A DNA stretch of 37,357 nucleotides, taken from NCBI GenBank assembly GCA_964591665.1, contig CAZQCV010000005.1, positions 1 to 37,357 on the forward strand, written 5' to 3'. Every line of letters starts with the position of its first letter. The first letter of the stretch is position 1. Position numbers and translations under genes: made by a program. The DNA is from CAZQCV01 sp964591665 (lineage in GTDB: Bacteria; Patescibacteriota; Minisyncoccia; Phycocordibacterales; UBA9973). Shown here in pieces: positions 1 to 7,920 of this stretch. Below the pieces are notes generated by a model. That model was not told the origin of the DNA. It was given only the letters and a program-made list of their open reading frames with translations, and made no database searches.

Positions 1-1277
1 ATGTGCGTCGCGACCAAGGTAAAATGGTGTTCATGGATATCCGTGACATGTCTGGCAAAGTTCAGTGTGTTGTATTACCAAATCACACAGAAGCAATTGA
101 ATCAGCAAAAGAAGTCCGTCCGGAATGGGTGGTTAAAATAACCGGTATCGTAAACAAGCGCCCAGAGAGAAACATTAAAGCTGATGTTGTTAATGGTGAT
201 ATTGAACTTGAGGTTACAAAAATTGAAGTATTATCACAAGCAGCTCCTTTACCTTTTGATATGTCTTTAACCGGCTATAACCTTGACCTGACTACAGAAC
301 TTGACAACAGAGCCCTTGTTCTGCGTCAGCCAAAAAATCAAGCAATCTTTAAAGTGCAAGAAACCGTGATAGATTCCTTCCGTGAATTTATGAAGCAAAA
401 TAAATTTTTTGAATTCCAGGCTCCTTCAATGGTTCCTGCCACAGCAGAAGGTGGCGCAGAGGTTTTTAAAATAGATTATTTTGGTAAAAGTGCATATCTT
501 TCACAATCACCACAACTCTATAAGCAAATAGTTATGTCAGCATTTGAGAGATGTTTTTCTGTCAATAAAGTTTTTCGTGCTGAACCATCTTCAACTACTC
601 GACACTTAACCGAAGTAGTCTCACTAGATGCAGAAATGGGATTTATTGATTCATGGACAGATGTACGTGACATGGCTGAAGAAACAGTAAAATACATACT
701 AAAACAAGTAGAAGTGAAGCATTCAGACGAATTGAAAATTTTAGGTGCAACGATACCAGTAATGATAGAAAAGACACCGACGCTTTCACTCAAAGAAGTA
801 CAACAAAAGATATTTGAGAAAACAGGACGTGATGTTAGAGGAGAAAAAGATACGAATCCACAAGACGAACGAGAGATATCCGAAATTATAAAAGATGAAA
901 CAGGATCTGATTTTCTCTTTATCTATGGATATCCAACTCGCCAAAAACCATTTTACGTGTATCCGAATCCAGAAAACCCTGAGTATAATGAGGGTATGGA
1001 CTTAATTTGTCGAGGTGTCGAGTGGCTCTCGGGTGGTAGAAGAATAAACGATTATGAGCAGTTAACAAAACATGTGGATCTATGGAAAATGGATCCTGAA
1101 AAAGTAAAAATGTTTTTGGAAGCATTTAAGTATGGTGTCCCACCTGAAGGAGGATTTGCATTTGGAGCAGAGCGTATAACCATGCAATTACTTGGTTTAA
1201 GAAACATTCGCGAAGCCTGTATGTTTCCTCGAGACATGAACAGAATTGATGAAAGGTTAACTGAAGAAGGATTTTAA
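1..1277 (+). CDS. aspS: Aspartyl-tRNA synthetase, archaeal/non-discriminating type (5' partial)
   Basis: Class IIb aminoacyl-tRNA synthetase charging tRNA-Asp in the cytoplasm. The reading frame is open to the window edge, so the start and roughly the first 20-30 residues of the OB-fold anticodon-binding domain are missing; the visible part opens in the OB fold (RRDQGKMVFMDIRD). Motif 2 is seen as FRAEPSSTTRHLTE near fragment residue 191 and motif 3 as FGAERITM near residue 388. The pattern GGAEVF followed by YLSQSPQLYKQ resembles archaeal AspS rather than the longer bacterial form, which has an inserted domain, and rather than AsnS. Such enzymes often also charge tRNA-Asn for later amidation by GatCAB; that double role is inferred from the family and not visible here. 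The stop lies 4 nt before the next gene. Confidence 0.93.
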   Translation, partial: VRRDQGKMVFMDIRDMSGKVQCVVLPNHTEAIESAKEVRPEWVVKITGIVNKRPERNIKADVVNGDIELEVTKIEVLSQAAPLPFDMSLTGYNLDLTTELDNRALVLRQPKNQAIFKVQETVIDSFREFMKQNKFFEFQAPSMVPATAEGGAEVFKIDYFGKSAYLSQSPQLYKQIVMSAFERCFSVNKVFRAEPSSTTRHLTEVVSLDAEMGFIDSWTDVRDMAEETVKYILKQVEVKHSDELKILGATIPVMIEKTPTLSLKEVQQKIFEKTGRDVRGEKDTNPQDEREISEIIKDETGSDFLFIYGYPTRQKPFYVYPNPENPEYNEGMDLICRGVEWLSGGRRINDYEQLTKHVDLWKMDPEKVKMFLEAFKYGVPPEGGFAFGAERITMQLLGLRNIREACMFPRDMNRIDERLTEEGF

Positions 1278-1281
1278 CTTT

Positions 1282-1971
1282 ATGCAATTTAAAGATAAAG
1301 TAATTGTCATAACTGGATCAAGTAAAGGACTTGGTTTACTACTGGCAGAAAAATTTATCCAAGATGGTGCGCAAGTAGTACTAAGTTCCAGTGGAAAGGA
1401 CTCTTTAGAAAATGCAACTTCACATCTTGGTACCATGGGTGTTCTTTGTGATGTATCTAAAGAAAAAGACGTTCAAAACCTTGTAACTCAAGTTGTTTCA
1501 AAGTTTGGCAGAATCGATATATGGATCAATAATGCTGGTATTTGGATTCCAGAAAGTCGAATAGAAAATATTTCTATTGATAGGGTAAAAGATATGTTCG
1601 ATGTTAACGTATTTGGACTCATATATGGTTCACAATACGCCTTGAGACAGATGTTGATGCAAACACAGGGAACTATCATAAACATAATCTCAACTTCAGC
1701 GCTTGACGGAAAAGCACTTATTTCAGGATATTCATCAAGTAAATGGGCAGCTGCAGGATTTACCAAAGCGTTACGAGCTGAAAACAAAGATAGTAATATT
1801 AAGATATACTCTATCTATCCGGGAGGAATGAAGACCCATCTTTTTGATGAAAATCCACCCAAAGATTATAAGGACTACATGGATCCAGAAACAATAGTTG
1901 AAAAAATTATAGAAAATCTGAATAAAGACGTTCCGGAAGAAGAACTTATATTGAAGCGTCCAACTGTTTAA
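1282..1971 (+). CDS. Short-chain dehydrogenase/reductase (SDR)
   Basis: Cytoplasmic NAD(P)-dependent oxidoreductase of the classical SDR family, 229 residues (usual length about 250). The Rossmann glycine motif TGSSKGLG is at residues 11-18, the structural NNAG at 83-86, and the catalytic tetrad appears as N109, S137, Y150 and K154 (YSSSK). The substrate cannot be told from sequence. It follows aspS by 4 nt; GAAGGA about 10 nt before the ATG could serve as a ribosome-binding site, so it is probably co-transcribed. It is followed by about 30 nt carrying a possible promoter for scpA. Confidence 0.9.
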   Translation: MQFKDKVIVITGSSKGLGLLLAEKFIQDGAQVVLSSSGKDSLENATSHLGTMGVLCDVSKEKDVQNLVTQVVSKFGRIDIWINNAGIWIPESRIENISIDRVKDMFDVNVFGLIYGSQYALRQMLMQTQGTIINIISTSALDGKALISGYSSSKWAAAGFTKALRAENKDSNIKIYSIYPGGMKTHLFDENPPKDYKDYMDPETIVEKIIENLNKDVPEEELILKRPTV

Positions 1972-1987
1972 TATTTTAAAAATGTTG

Positions 1988-1993
1988 TACTAT
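1988..1993 (+). promoter_or_regulatory. Possible -10 box of scpA, 8 nt before ATG
   Basis: TACTAT ends 8 nt before the scpA ATG, which would put the transcription start at or beside the start codon. No convincing -35 element lies 17 nt upstream (TGTTTA at 1965-1970), so this is a weak call supported mainly by the same layout at other genes in this window. Confidence 0.35.
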
Positions 1994-2001
1994 AGAAATA
2001 C

Positions 2002-2784
2002 ATGGATACTAGCGAATCACCAGTTGAATCTATTTTCTCACCGTACAAAGTCAAAGTAGGGGATTTTGAAGGACCGCTTGATCTATTACTTCAGTTGATC
2101 GAAGTGAGAAAACTTTTCATTAATGAAATCTCACTTTCGGAAGTAACAAATGACTACATCAGTTACATAAAACAACTCCCAGGATACAGCCTCCTCGATA
2201 CTACACACTTTGTCATCATTGCATCAACTTTGATTCTTATCAAATCTCGCTCACTTCTCCCGTCTCTCGATTTGACCGTAGAAGAAAAAGACAAAATTAT
2301 TAATCTTGAAGATCGGTTAAAACTCTATCAAGTCCTTAAAAGAATAAGTGAGGCTGTAGAAAAATCGTATAGAAATATAACCCTTTACGAACGCCAAGAA
2401 AAAGAGAAAGAGGTACCGATTTTTGTACCTGATAAAAATATAACAAGAGAAATGCTTCGCTCTCATATCGCTGATGTTTTCAGAAACCAGGAAGTTGAAG
2501 AGAAAAAAGAAAAATTGCATCAAATACAGATTACGAGGGTTATGAGTATAGATGAAATGATGAATAGCCTGGAAGAACGAGTGAAGCGAGCATTTACCTT
2601 TAAATTTAGTGATCTACGTGTCGCATACCCAGACGCAACAGAAAAAGAAATTAAGGTTCACGCAATCGTCTCTTTCTTGGCGCTGTTGGAACTCGTACGA
2701 AATGGAATCATCGATGTCTTACAAAATAATAATTTTGAGGATATGACTATCTCAAATAGAGAGACCATACCTCTTGCAGAATAA
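2002..2784 (+). CDS. scpA: Segregation and condensation protein A
   Basis: Kleisin subunit of the bacterial Smc-ScpAB condensin, which compacts and helps segregate the chromosome. The 260-residue product has the family-defining N-terminal segment FEGPLDLLLQLIE near residues 14-26, followed by the EI.L.EVT.DY pattern, then a charged central linker, and ends in a winged-helix region (IVSFLALLELVRNG near residue 225) that would bind the Smc head. It is followed directly by scpB, as in most bacteria. No Shine-Dalgarno sequence is evident before the ATG. Confidence 0.93.
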   Translation: MDTSESPVESIFSPYKVKVGDFEGPLDLLLQLIEVRKLFINEISLSEVTNDYISYIKQLPGYSLLDTTHFVIIASTLILIKSRSLLPSLDLTVEEKDKIINLEDRLKLYQVLKRISEAVEKSYRNITLYERQEKEKEVPIFVPDKNITREMLRSHIADVFRNQEVEEKKEKLHQIQITRVMSIDEMMNSLEERVKRAFTFKFSDLRVAYPDATEKEIKVHAIVSFLALLELVRNGIIDVLQNNNFEDMTISNRETIPLAE

Positions 2785-2788
2785 TACT

Positions 2789-3334
2789 ATGAACAATGAT
2801 CAAAAACTTGAAGGAATCCTTTATTATTTTGGGGAACCAGTAGCAAAAGACAAAATTAAAAAGATGTTTACTTGGGATGACATCACGTATGATCAAGCTG
2901 TTTTTACACTCAAAGAACAACTTGAACATAGAGGTATTACACTTATAGAAACAGACACAACCGTTGGTCTTTTTACTGCGCCTGCAATGTCCACAATAAT
3001 CGAAACAATCAAAAAAGAAGAACGTAGCAAAGAACTCACCAAATCATCTCTCGAAACACTTTCACTTATTGCCTACAGCGATGGTGTATCTCGAAGCGAC
3101 ATAGACTATATTCGTGGAGTGAACTCTTCATTTATCATAAAGACATTGTTACTAAGAGGCTTTATTGAAAAGCTACCACACCCCTTAGATTCAAGAAAAT
3201 ATATCTACACCGCTACCGCAGAATTATATGCATTTCTTGGCGTTCGAAATAAACAAGAATTACCTGATTGGGAAACATTTCATCAAGAGATTACTAATAA
3301 ACAAAAAAGTATCGTTGAAGCAGAGCAACAATAA
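2789..3334 (+). CDS. scpB: Segregation and condensation protein B
   Basis: Winged-helix partner of ScpA in the Smc condensin complex. The 181-residue product shows typical ScpB patterns: an early LEGILYYFGEPV helix and the TLSLIAYSDGVSRSDIDYIRGVNS segment around residues 94-117, then a second winged helix ending in a TATAELYAFLGV strand. I chose the ATG at 2789, 4 nt after the scpA stop; a TTG at 2774 in the same frame would overlap scpA by 11 nt and is less likely. Translational coupling to scpA is probable. Confidence 0.9.
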   Translation: MNNDQKLEGILYYFGEPVAKDKIKKMFTWDDITYDQAVFTLKEQLEHRGITLIETDTTVGLFTAPAMSTIIETIKKEERSKELTKSSLETLSLIAYSDGVSRSDIDYIRGVNSSFIIKTLLLRGFIEKLPHPLDSRKYIYTATAELYAFLGVRNKQELPDWETFHQEITNKQKSIVEAEQQ

Positions 3335-3336
3335 AT

Positions 3337-4623
3337 ATGAAATCTATATTCAAAAAATATATACCAGAATCATGGGTGCTCGCATACCACAAAAGTAATG
3401 CATACTTGGCAGCGCTTTGCTATGGTTTTCCTTCTACAAAACTTAAAGTGATTGGGATCACCGGTACAAAAGGTAAAACAACTAGTGCGAATTTCACCTG
3501 GGCAGTTCTAACCGCTTGTGGACATAAAACAGGCCTAATTGGCACCGCAAACATCAGAATTGGTGAAAAAGAATATATGAATGAATACCATATGACTATG
3601 CCAAGTCCATGGATTATTCAAAAGTTACTCAAACAAATGGTAACGAGCGGATGTAAATATGCGGTCATGGAAGTAACGTCAGAAGGGATAAAACAGCACA
3701 GACATCTCGGTATAGACTTTTATGTTGGCGTATTTACGAATATTAGTCCTGAACATCTACCTTCACATAATAATTCATTTGAAGAATATGCTCGTACAAA
3801 AGCACGTTTATTTGAATCATTAAAAAGTGAGACCAGTTATATGGTCACCAATGCTGATGATTCACAATCAAAATACATGAGTGGCTTCAGTAAAGTACCG
3901 GTGATTACATACGGTATCGATAGTGGTGAAAAACGCGCACTCAATATAGAAGAAACTTCAACTGGTGTTACTTTTCAAATTGAAAAACTAAAGATACATA
4001 GTCCTATTCTTGGAAAATTTAATGTGTATAATATTTTACCTGCAGTTATTATCGGACTCAAAGAAGGTGGTTCTGCTACCCAAATAGAGAAGGGAATACA
4101 GAATTTGGGAGGTATTCCTGGAAGGATGGAGATTATAACTAAAGACGCTCCATGTCTTGTGATTATCGACTACGCACATGAAAAGAAATCAATCAATGCG
4201 CTTCTGGATGCGGCACATGCATTAAAAAAAGGCGATGGTAAAATTTGTATTATTTACGGAGCAGAAGGTGGCGGACGTGACAAGAGAAAACGTGGTGAGA
4301 TGTCAGAAGCAGTTTCCAAGAAAGCTGATATTGGCATCATCACTATCGTAGACCCATACGATGACGATCCGAAAGATATTAACAATGATATAGCTCGCTA
4401 TGCAGAAAGTTTCGGTATGATAAAAGATAAAAATCTTTTTGTTATTCACGATAGACGTGAAGCAATACGGTTTGCGCTCACTGGCAGAACCAAGAACGAT
4501 ATTGTGCTTATTGTTGGTAAAGGAGCAGAGCAGTCGATGATTCTTCCTACTGGATCTATACCATGGGACGATCGTGTGGTTACCAGAGAAATCCTTAACG
4601 AGTTAGGCTATGGAAATCAATAA
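3337..4623 (+). CDS. murE: MurE-like Mur ligase lacking the N-terminal domain
   Basis: ATP-dependent amino-acid ligase of the peptidoglycan precursor pathway, acting on UDP-MurNAc-peptides in the cytoplasm. The P-loop ITGTKGKTT is at residues 41-49, whereas in ordinary MurE it is near residue 110; the UDP-binding N-terminal domain is therefore absent or replaced by a short leader (YHKSNAYLAALCYGFPS). Total length is 428 against about 490 in the family. The central domain carries VMEVTSEG and the C-terminal domain IIDYAHEKKS. The position of the usual meso-DAP-recognising DNPR motif is occupied by DPYDDDP near residues 338-346. The substrate amino acid is not predictable from this. It starts 2 nt after scpB and overlaps mraY by 14 nt. 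Confidence 0.85.
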   Translation: MKSIFKKYIPESWVLAYHKSNAYLAALCYGFPSTKLKVIGITGTKGKTTSANFTWAVLTACGHKTGLIGTANIRIGEKEYMNEYHMTMPSPWIIQKLLKQMVTSGCKYAVMEVTSEGIKQHRHLGIDFYVGVFTNISPEHLPSHNNSFEEYARTKARLFESLKSETSYMVTNADDSQSKYMSGFSKVPVITYGIDSGEKRALNIEETSTGVTFQIEKLKIHSPILGKFNVYNILPAVIIGLKEGGSATQIEKGIQNLGGIPGRMEIITKDAPCLVIIDYAHEKKSINALLDAAHALKKGDGKICIIYGAEGGGRDKRKRGEMSEAVSKKADIGIITIVDPYDDDPKDINNDIARYAESFGMIKDKNLFVIHDRREAIRFALTGRTKNDIVLIVGKGAEQSMILPTGSIPWDDRVVTREILNELGYGNQ

Positions 4624-5662
4624 CATTACACAAAGTATAACAAGTGCTGTTGTTGCTTTTATTATAGGAATCGCAATCACGTTTCCTATATCAAATTTTT
4701 TGTATAGTAAGAAACTTTGGAAAAAAAGAAGTGTAAAAACAACCATGGATGGACAGAGTGCAACCATCACACAAAAACTACATAACGACGAAGAGCGAAA
4801 AACCCCTCGAATGGGAGGGACTGTTGTCTGGGGAAGTGTTATTCTGACATCTATACTTTTGATGTTATTACCAGGAACTTCACCAGTTGGAAGTCTTTCG
4901 TTCCTAACGAGAAGTCAAACATGGATTCCGTTTGCGGTCCTCATCGGAATGTCTCTCGTTGGTCTTGTTGATGATTACTTAGTATGCCAGGAACAACACA
5001 AAGCGCAAGGACTTTCTTTACGCTTTCGAATAGGTATTGTTGCAATCAGTGGACTAGCAATAGCACTCTGGTTCTATTATAAAATAGATATACATACTAT
5101 ACATATACCTTTTAACGGACCGTACGAGATCGGATCATTGTTCTTTGTGTTATTCTTTATTTTCGTCATCACGGGAACCTATGCTGGCGGTGTTATTGAT
5201 GGAATTGATGGACTAGCTGGCGGTGTATTTGCAATTATCTTCGGTGCATATAGTGCTATTGCATTTAGTATAGGTATGGGAGATCTTGCTGCATTCTGTC
5301 TCGCAATTACAGGTGCATTGTGCGCTTTTCTTTGGTTCAATATTCCACCTGCTCGATTTTTCCTCTCTGATACAGGAACCATGGGTTTAACAACCGTATT
5401 AGCAACAATAGCTTTAATTACTGACACAGTATTACTACTTCCTATAATAGCACTTCCTCTTGTAATAAGCGTACTATCTAACATACTTCAAATACTTTCT
5501 AAGAAAATAAGAAATAAAAAAGTATTTTTAGTTGCGCCGCTACATAATCATTTTCAAGCAATTGGGTGGCCACCATATAAAGTCACCATGAGATACTGGA
5601 TAATCACAACTATGTCAGCTCTTATAGGTGTTATACTAGTATTACTCGATAAAACATATTGA
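4610..5662 (+). CDS. mraY: Phospho-N-acetylmuramoyl-pentapeptide transferase
   Basis: Polytopic inner-membrane enzyme that moves phospho-MurNAc-pentapeptide from UDP to undecaprenyl phosphate, giving lipid I. The 350-residue protein has the family landmarks in order: RKTPRMGGTVVW near residue 64, LVDDYLV with the paired catalytic aspartates near 122, GGVIDGIDGLAGG near 195, FFLSDTGTMG near 250, and a C-terminal APLHNHFQAIGWP near 307. The last corresponds to the usual PLHHHFE triple-histidine motif, but the middle histidine is asparagine and the glutamate is glutamine. About ten hydrophobic segments are visible. It overlaps both neighbours, so the murE-mraY-ftsW-murG block is one transcription unit. 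Confidence 0.92.
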   Translation: MEINNITQSITSAVVAFIIGIAITFPISNFLYSKKLWKKRSVKTTMDGQSATITQKLHNDEERKTPRMGGTVVWGSVILTSILLMLLPGTSPVGSLSFLTRSQTWIPFAVLIGMSLVGLVDDYLVCQEQHKAQGLSLRFRIGIVAISGLAIALWFYYKIDIHTIHIPFNGPYEIGSLFFVLFFIFVITGTYAGGVIDGIDGLAGGVFAIIFGAYSAIAFSIGMGDLAAFCLAITGALCAFLWFNIPPARFFLSDTGTMGLTTVLATIALITDTVLLLPIIALPLVISVLSNILQILSKKIRNKKVFLVAPLHNHFQAIGWPPYKVTMRYWIITTMSALIGVILVLLDKTY

Positions 5663-5670
5663 TATCTTTT

Positions 5671-6783
5671 ATGAGAAAAGAAACCTCACATCCTGTAGAC
5701 AAAACACTTCTGTGGATCACACTCATACTCGTTACCGTAGGAGCAATTGTTTTTGTATCTGCAACTTTGGGAATTCTCGCAAGAAGCGAGACGAGGTTTT
5801 ATGGAGTTTTAGTGAGCCAATTGGTGTTTGGACTCATCGGTGGTGTTGGCGCTTTGTCGTTAACACTCTGGCTTCCGTATACATTTTGGAGAAAATACGC
5901 TTTTGTAATTTTTATTGTAACATTATTATCAATGTTTCTTGTTTTTGTCCCTGGACTGGGGTATGAACACGGTGGCGCTCGGAGATGGGTTTCACTTGGC
6001 TTTGCCTCATTCCAACCTGCAGAATTCCTAAAGTGTGGATTTATTTTGTATGCAGCAACATGGTTCTCTTGGATTGGGAAAAAAGCAAAAGACGCTCGAT
6101 TTACCACACTACCTTTAATCGTGATGCTTGGTCTCGCGGGAATACTTTTATTAGTACAACCAGACACGAAGAGTCTTGTTTTAATGATTATAGCAGGAAG
6201 TGCAATGCTTTTTGTTTCGGGAACACCAATCAAGCACATACTCATCATGGGAACGAGTGCAGTTATGCTCCTTGTTATTGTCGGTCTTACAACACCATAT
6301 ATCCAAAACCGAGTTAAGACATTTCTGGATCCTAGTCATGATCCAGGCGGAGCTTCATACCAATTACAACAATCACTTATTGCGATTGGTTCTGGAGGAC
6401 TTACTGGAAGAGGTATCGGTCAAGGCATTCAAAAATTTGGATACTTACCTGAACCACAAGGCGACTCAATATTTGCTGTTGTAGGAGAAGAGATTGGATT
6501 TGTTGGATCTGTATTTATTGTATTACTCTATACGGCTTTTGCAATTAGAGGCCTCAGAATTGCCTATTATGCACCAGATCGATTTGGACGGATACTTGTG
6601 ATTGGAATTATTACTATACTATGGGCACAAAGCTTCTTGAATATTGCATCAATTACGAGTATTATTCCATTAACGGGTGTTCCATTGGTTTTTATGAGTC
6701 ATGGAGGAACATCACTTATGATTTCACTTGGGCTGGTTGGTATTGTACTTAATATTTCACGCTATCAAAAAGAAACACTATGA
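5671..6783 (+). CDS. ftsW: SEDS-family peptidoglycan polymerase FtsW
   Basis: Integral membrane glycosyltransferase that polymerises lipid II at the division septum (FtsW) or side wall (RodA). SEDS hallmarks are GGARRWVSLGFASFQPAEFLK near residue 98, QPDTKSLVLM, PEPQGDSIFAVVGEEIGF near 260, and TGVPLVFMSHGGTSLM near the C-terminus. The mraY/murG context argues for FtsW over RodA. I chose the ATG at 5671; a TTG at 5659 would overlap the mraY stop as TTGA and would add four residues. The 3' end overlaps murG by 4 nt (ATGA). Confidence 0.9.
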   Translation: MRKETSHPVDKTLLWITLILVTVGAIVFVSATLGILARSETRFYGVLVSQLVFGLIGGVGALSLTLWLPYTFWRKYAFVIFIVTLLSMFLVFVPGLGYEHGGARRWVSLGFASFQPAEFLKCGFILYAATWFSWIGKKAKDARFTTLPLIVMLGLAGILLLVQPDTKSLVLMIIAGSAMLFVSGTPIKHILIMGTSAVMLLVIVGLTTPYIQNRVKTFLDPSHDPGGASYQLQQSLIAIGSGGLTGRGIGQGIQKFGYLPEPQGDSIFAVVGEEIGFVGSVFIVLLYTAFAIRGLRIAYYAPDRFGRILVIGIITILWAQSFLNIASITSIIPLTGVPLVFMSHGGTSLMISLGLVGIVLNISRYQKETL

Positions 6784-7907
6784 AAATACTTTTAACAGGA
6801 GGAGGAACCGGTGGACATTTTTGGCCACTGATCGCTGTCGCAGAAGAACTTAATACCTTACTCGAGGAACAAAAAGTTCTTGGGTTTAAGTTGTACTACA
6901 TGGCCGACACTGAGTACAATAAGGCAGCACTTTTTGAAAATCAAATTGAGTTTATCTCTGTACCAGCAGGCAAACTAAGAACATATAGTTCTGCGCAAAA
7001 CTTTTTCGATGGGTTTAGGACTGCATGGGGATCATTTGTTGGATTGTTAAAAGTTTTTAGTTTATATCCTGACGTAGTGTTTAGTAAAGGAGGGTATGCG
7101 AGCTTTCCCGCAGTTTTTGCTGCACGAATTTTACGAATACCAGTAGTAATTCACGAATCAGACACTGTTCCAGGACGTGTGAACCTTTGGTCAGCAAAGT
7201 TTGCAGAACGTATTGCTGTATCATACCCTGAAGCGTATGCTCTTTTCCCAAAAGATAAAACTGCACAAACAGGACAACCTATACGAAGAGATTTACTCCA
7301 AAAAGTAAAAGAGGGTGCGCATACGTATTTTAAACTCGACCCAAGTATACCAACTATTGTCGTTGTCGGAGGATCACAGGGGGCACAGATTATAAACGAT
7401 ACTATTCTTGATGTCTTACCAAGTATTTTGCCATATGCGCAAGTTATTCATCAGACTGGTGAAAAACTATACCAAGAAACAGTATATAGAACACAAGTAG
7501 TACTCGATAAAAACGAATTCAAGGATCGATATCACATATTTAAAAATCTTTCCACCGCAGACTTAAAATATGCAGCTGGCACCGCAACACTCTTTATCTC
7601 ACGTGCAGGTTCTATGATTTTTGAGATCGCACAATGGGAAGTACCTTCTATTATTATTCCTATAAAACCGAGTGTGAGCAGGGATCAGACAGCAAATGCG
7701 TTCAGCTATGCACGGACGGGGGCTTGTGTGGTTATCGAAGAATCAAACCTCACCGCATCAATTCTCGCAGATCAAATCAAGCACATTTTAAATAATCCAA
7801 ACTTACAGCAAGCAATGATTGAAAGTGCTAAAACAATTCGACGACCAGACGCAGCACGCACGATCGCTCAAGCAATCATCGATATTGGCATAAAACACGA
7901 ATCGTAG
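6780..7907 (+). CDS. murG: UDP-GlcNAc:lipid I GlcNAc transferase MurG
   Basis: Peripheral membrane glycosyltransferase (GT28) that converts lipid I to lipid II. At 375 residues it has the normal length. The N-terminal donor/acceptor loop GGGTGGHFWP is at residues 7-16; further motifs are SKGGYASFP near 101, IHESDTVPGRVN near 123, VVGGSQGAQIIND near 197, and the UDP-GlcNAc-binding segment RAGSMIFEIAQW near 278. A late DQTANAFSYA stretch matches the HQxxNA region of the family. It closes the compact cell-wall block; murF, murD and murC are not in this window. Confidence 0.93.
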   Translation: MKILLTGGGTGGHFWPLIAVAEELNTLLEEQKVLGFKLYYMADTEYNKAALFENQIEFISVPAGKLRTYSSAQNFFDGFRTAWGSFVGLLKVFSLYPDVVFSKGGYASFPAVFAARILRIPVVIHESDTVPGRVNLWSAKFAERIAVSYPEAYALFPKDKTAQTGQPIRRDLLQKVKEGAHTYFKLDPSIPTIVVVGGSQGAQIINDTILDVLPSILPYAQVIHQTGEKLYQETVYRTQVVLDKNEFKDRYHIFKNLSTADLKYAAGTATLFISRAGSMIFEIAQWEVPSIIIPIKPSVSRDQTANAFSYARTGACVVIEESNLTASILADQIKHILNNPNLQQAMIESAKTIRRPDAARTIAQAIIDIGIKHES

Positions 7908-7913
7908 TAGTAT
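7885..7913 (+). promoter_or_regulatory. Sigma70-type promoter of gltX, inside the murG 3' end
   Basis: TTGGCA (7885-7890), 17 nt spacer, TAGTAT (7908-7913), then only 7 nt to the gltX ATG. The -35 matches the consensus at five of six bases, the -10 at four. The predicted start site would coincide with the start codon, giving a leaderless mRNA; TAAGG close to the ATG could alternatively act as a weak ribosome-binding site on a longer transcript. Confidence 0.5.
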
Positions 7914-7920
7914 AAGGTTC

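Noticed and set aside
5799..6484. Several 84-149 codon open frames on both strands inside ftsW
   Set aside because: They overlap a fully convincing membrane-protein gene and show no motif of their own.
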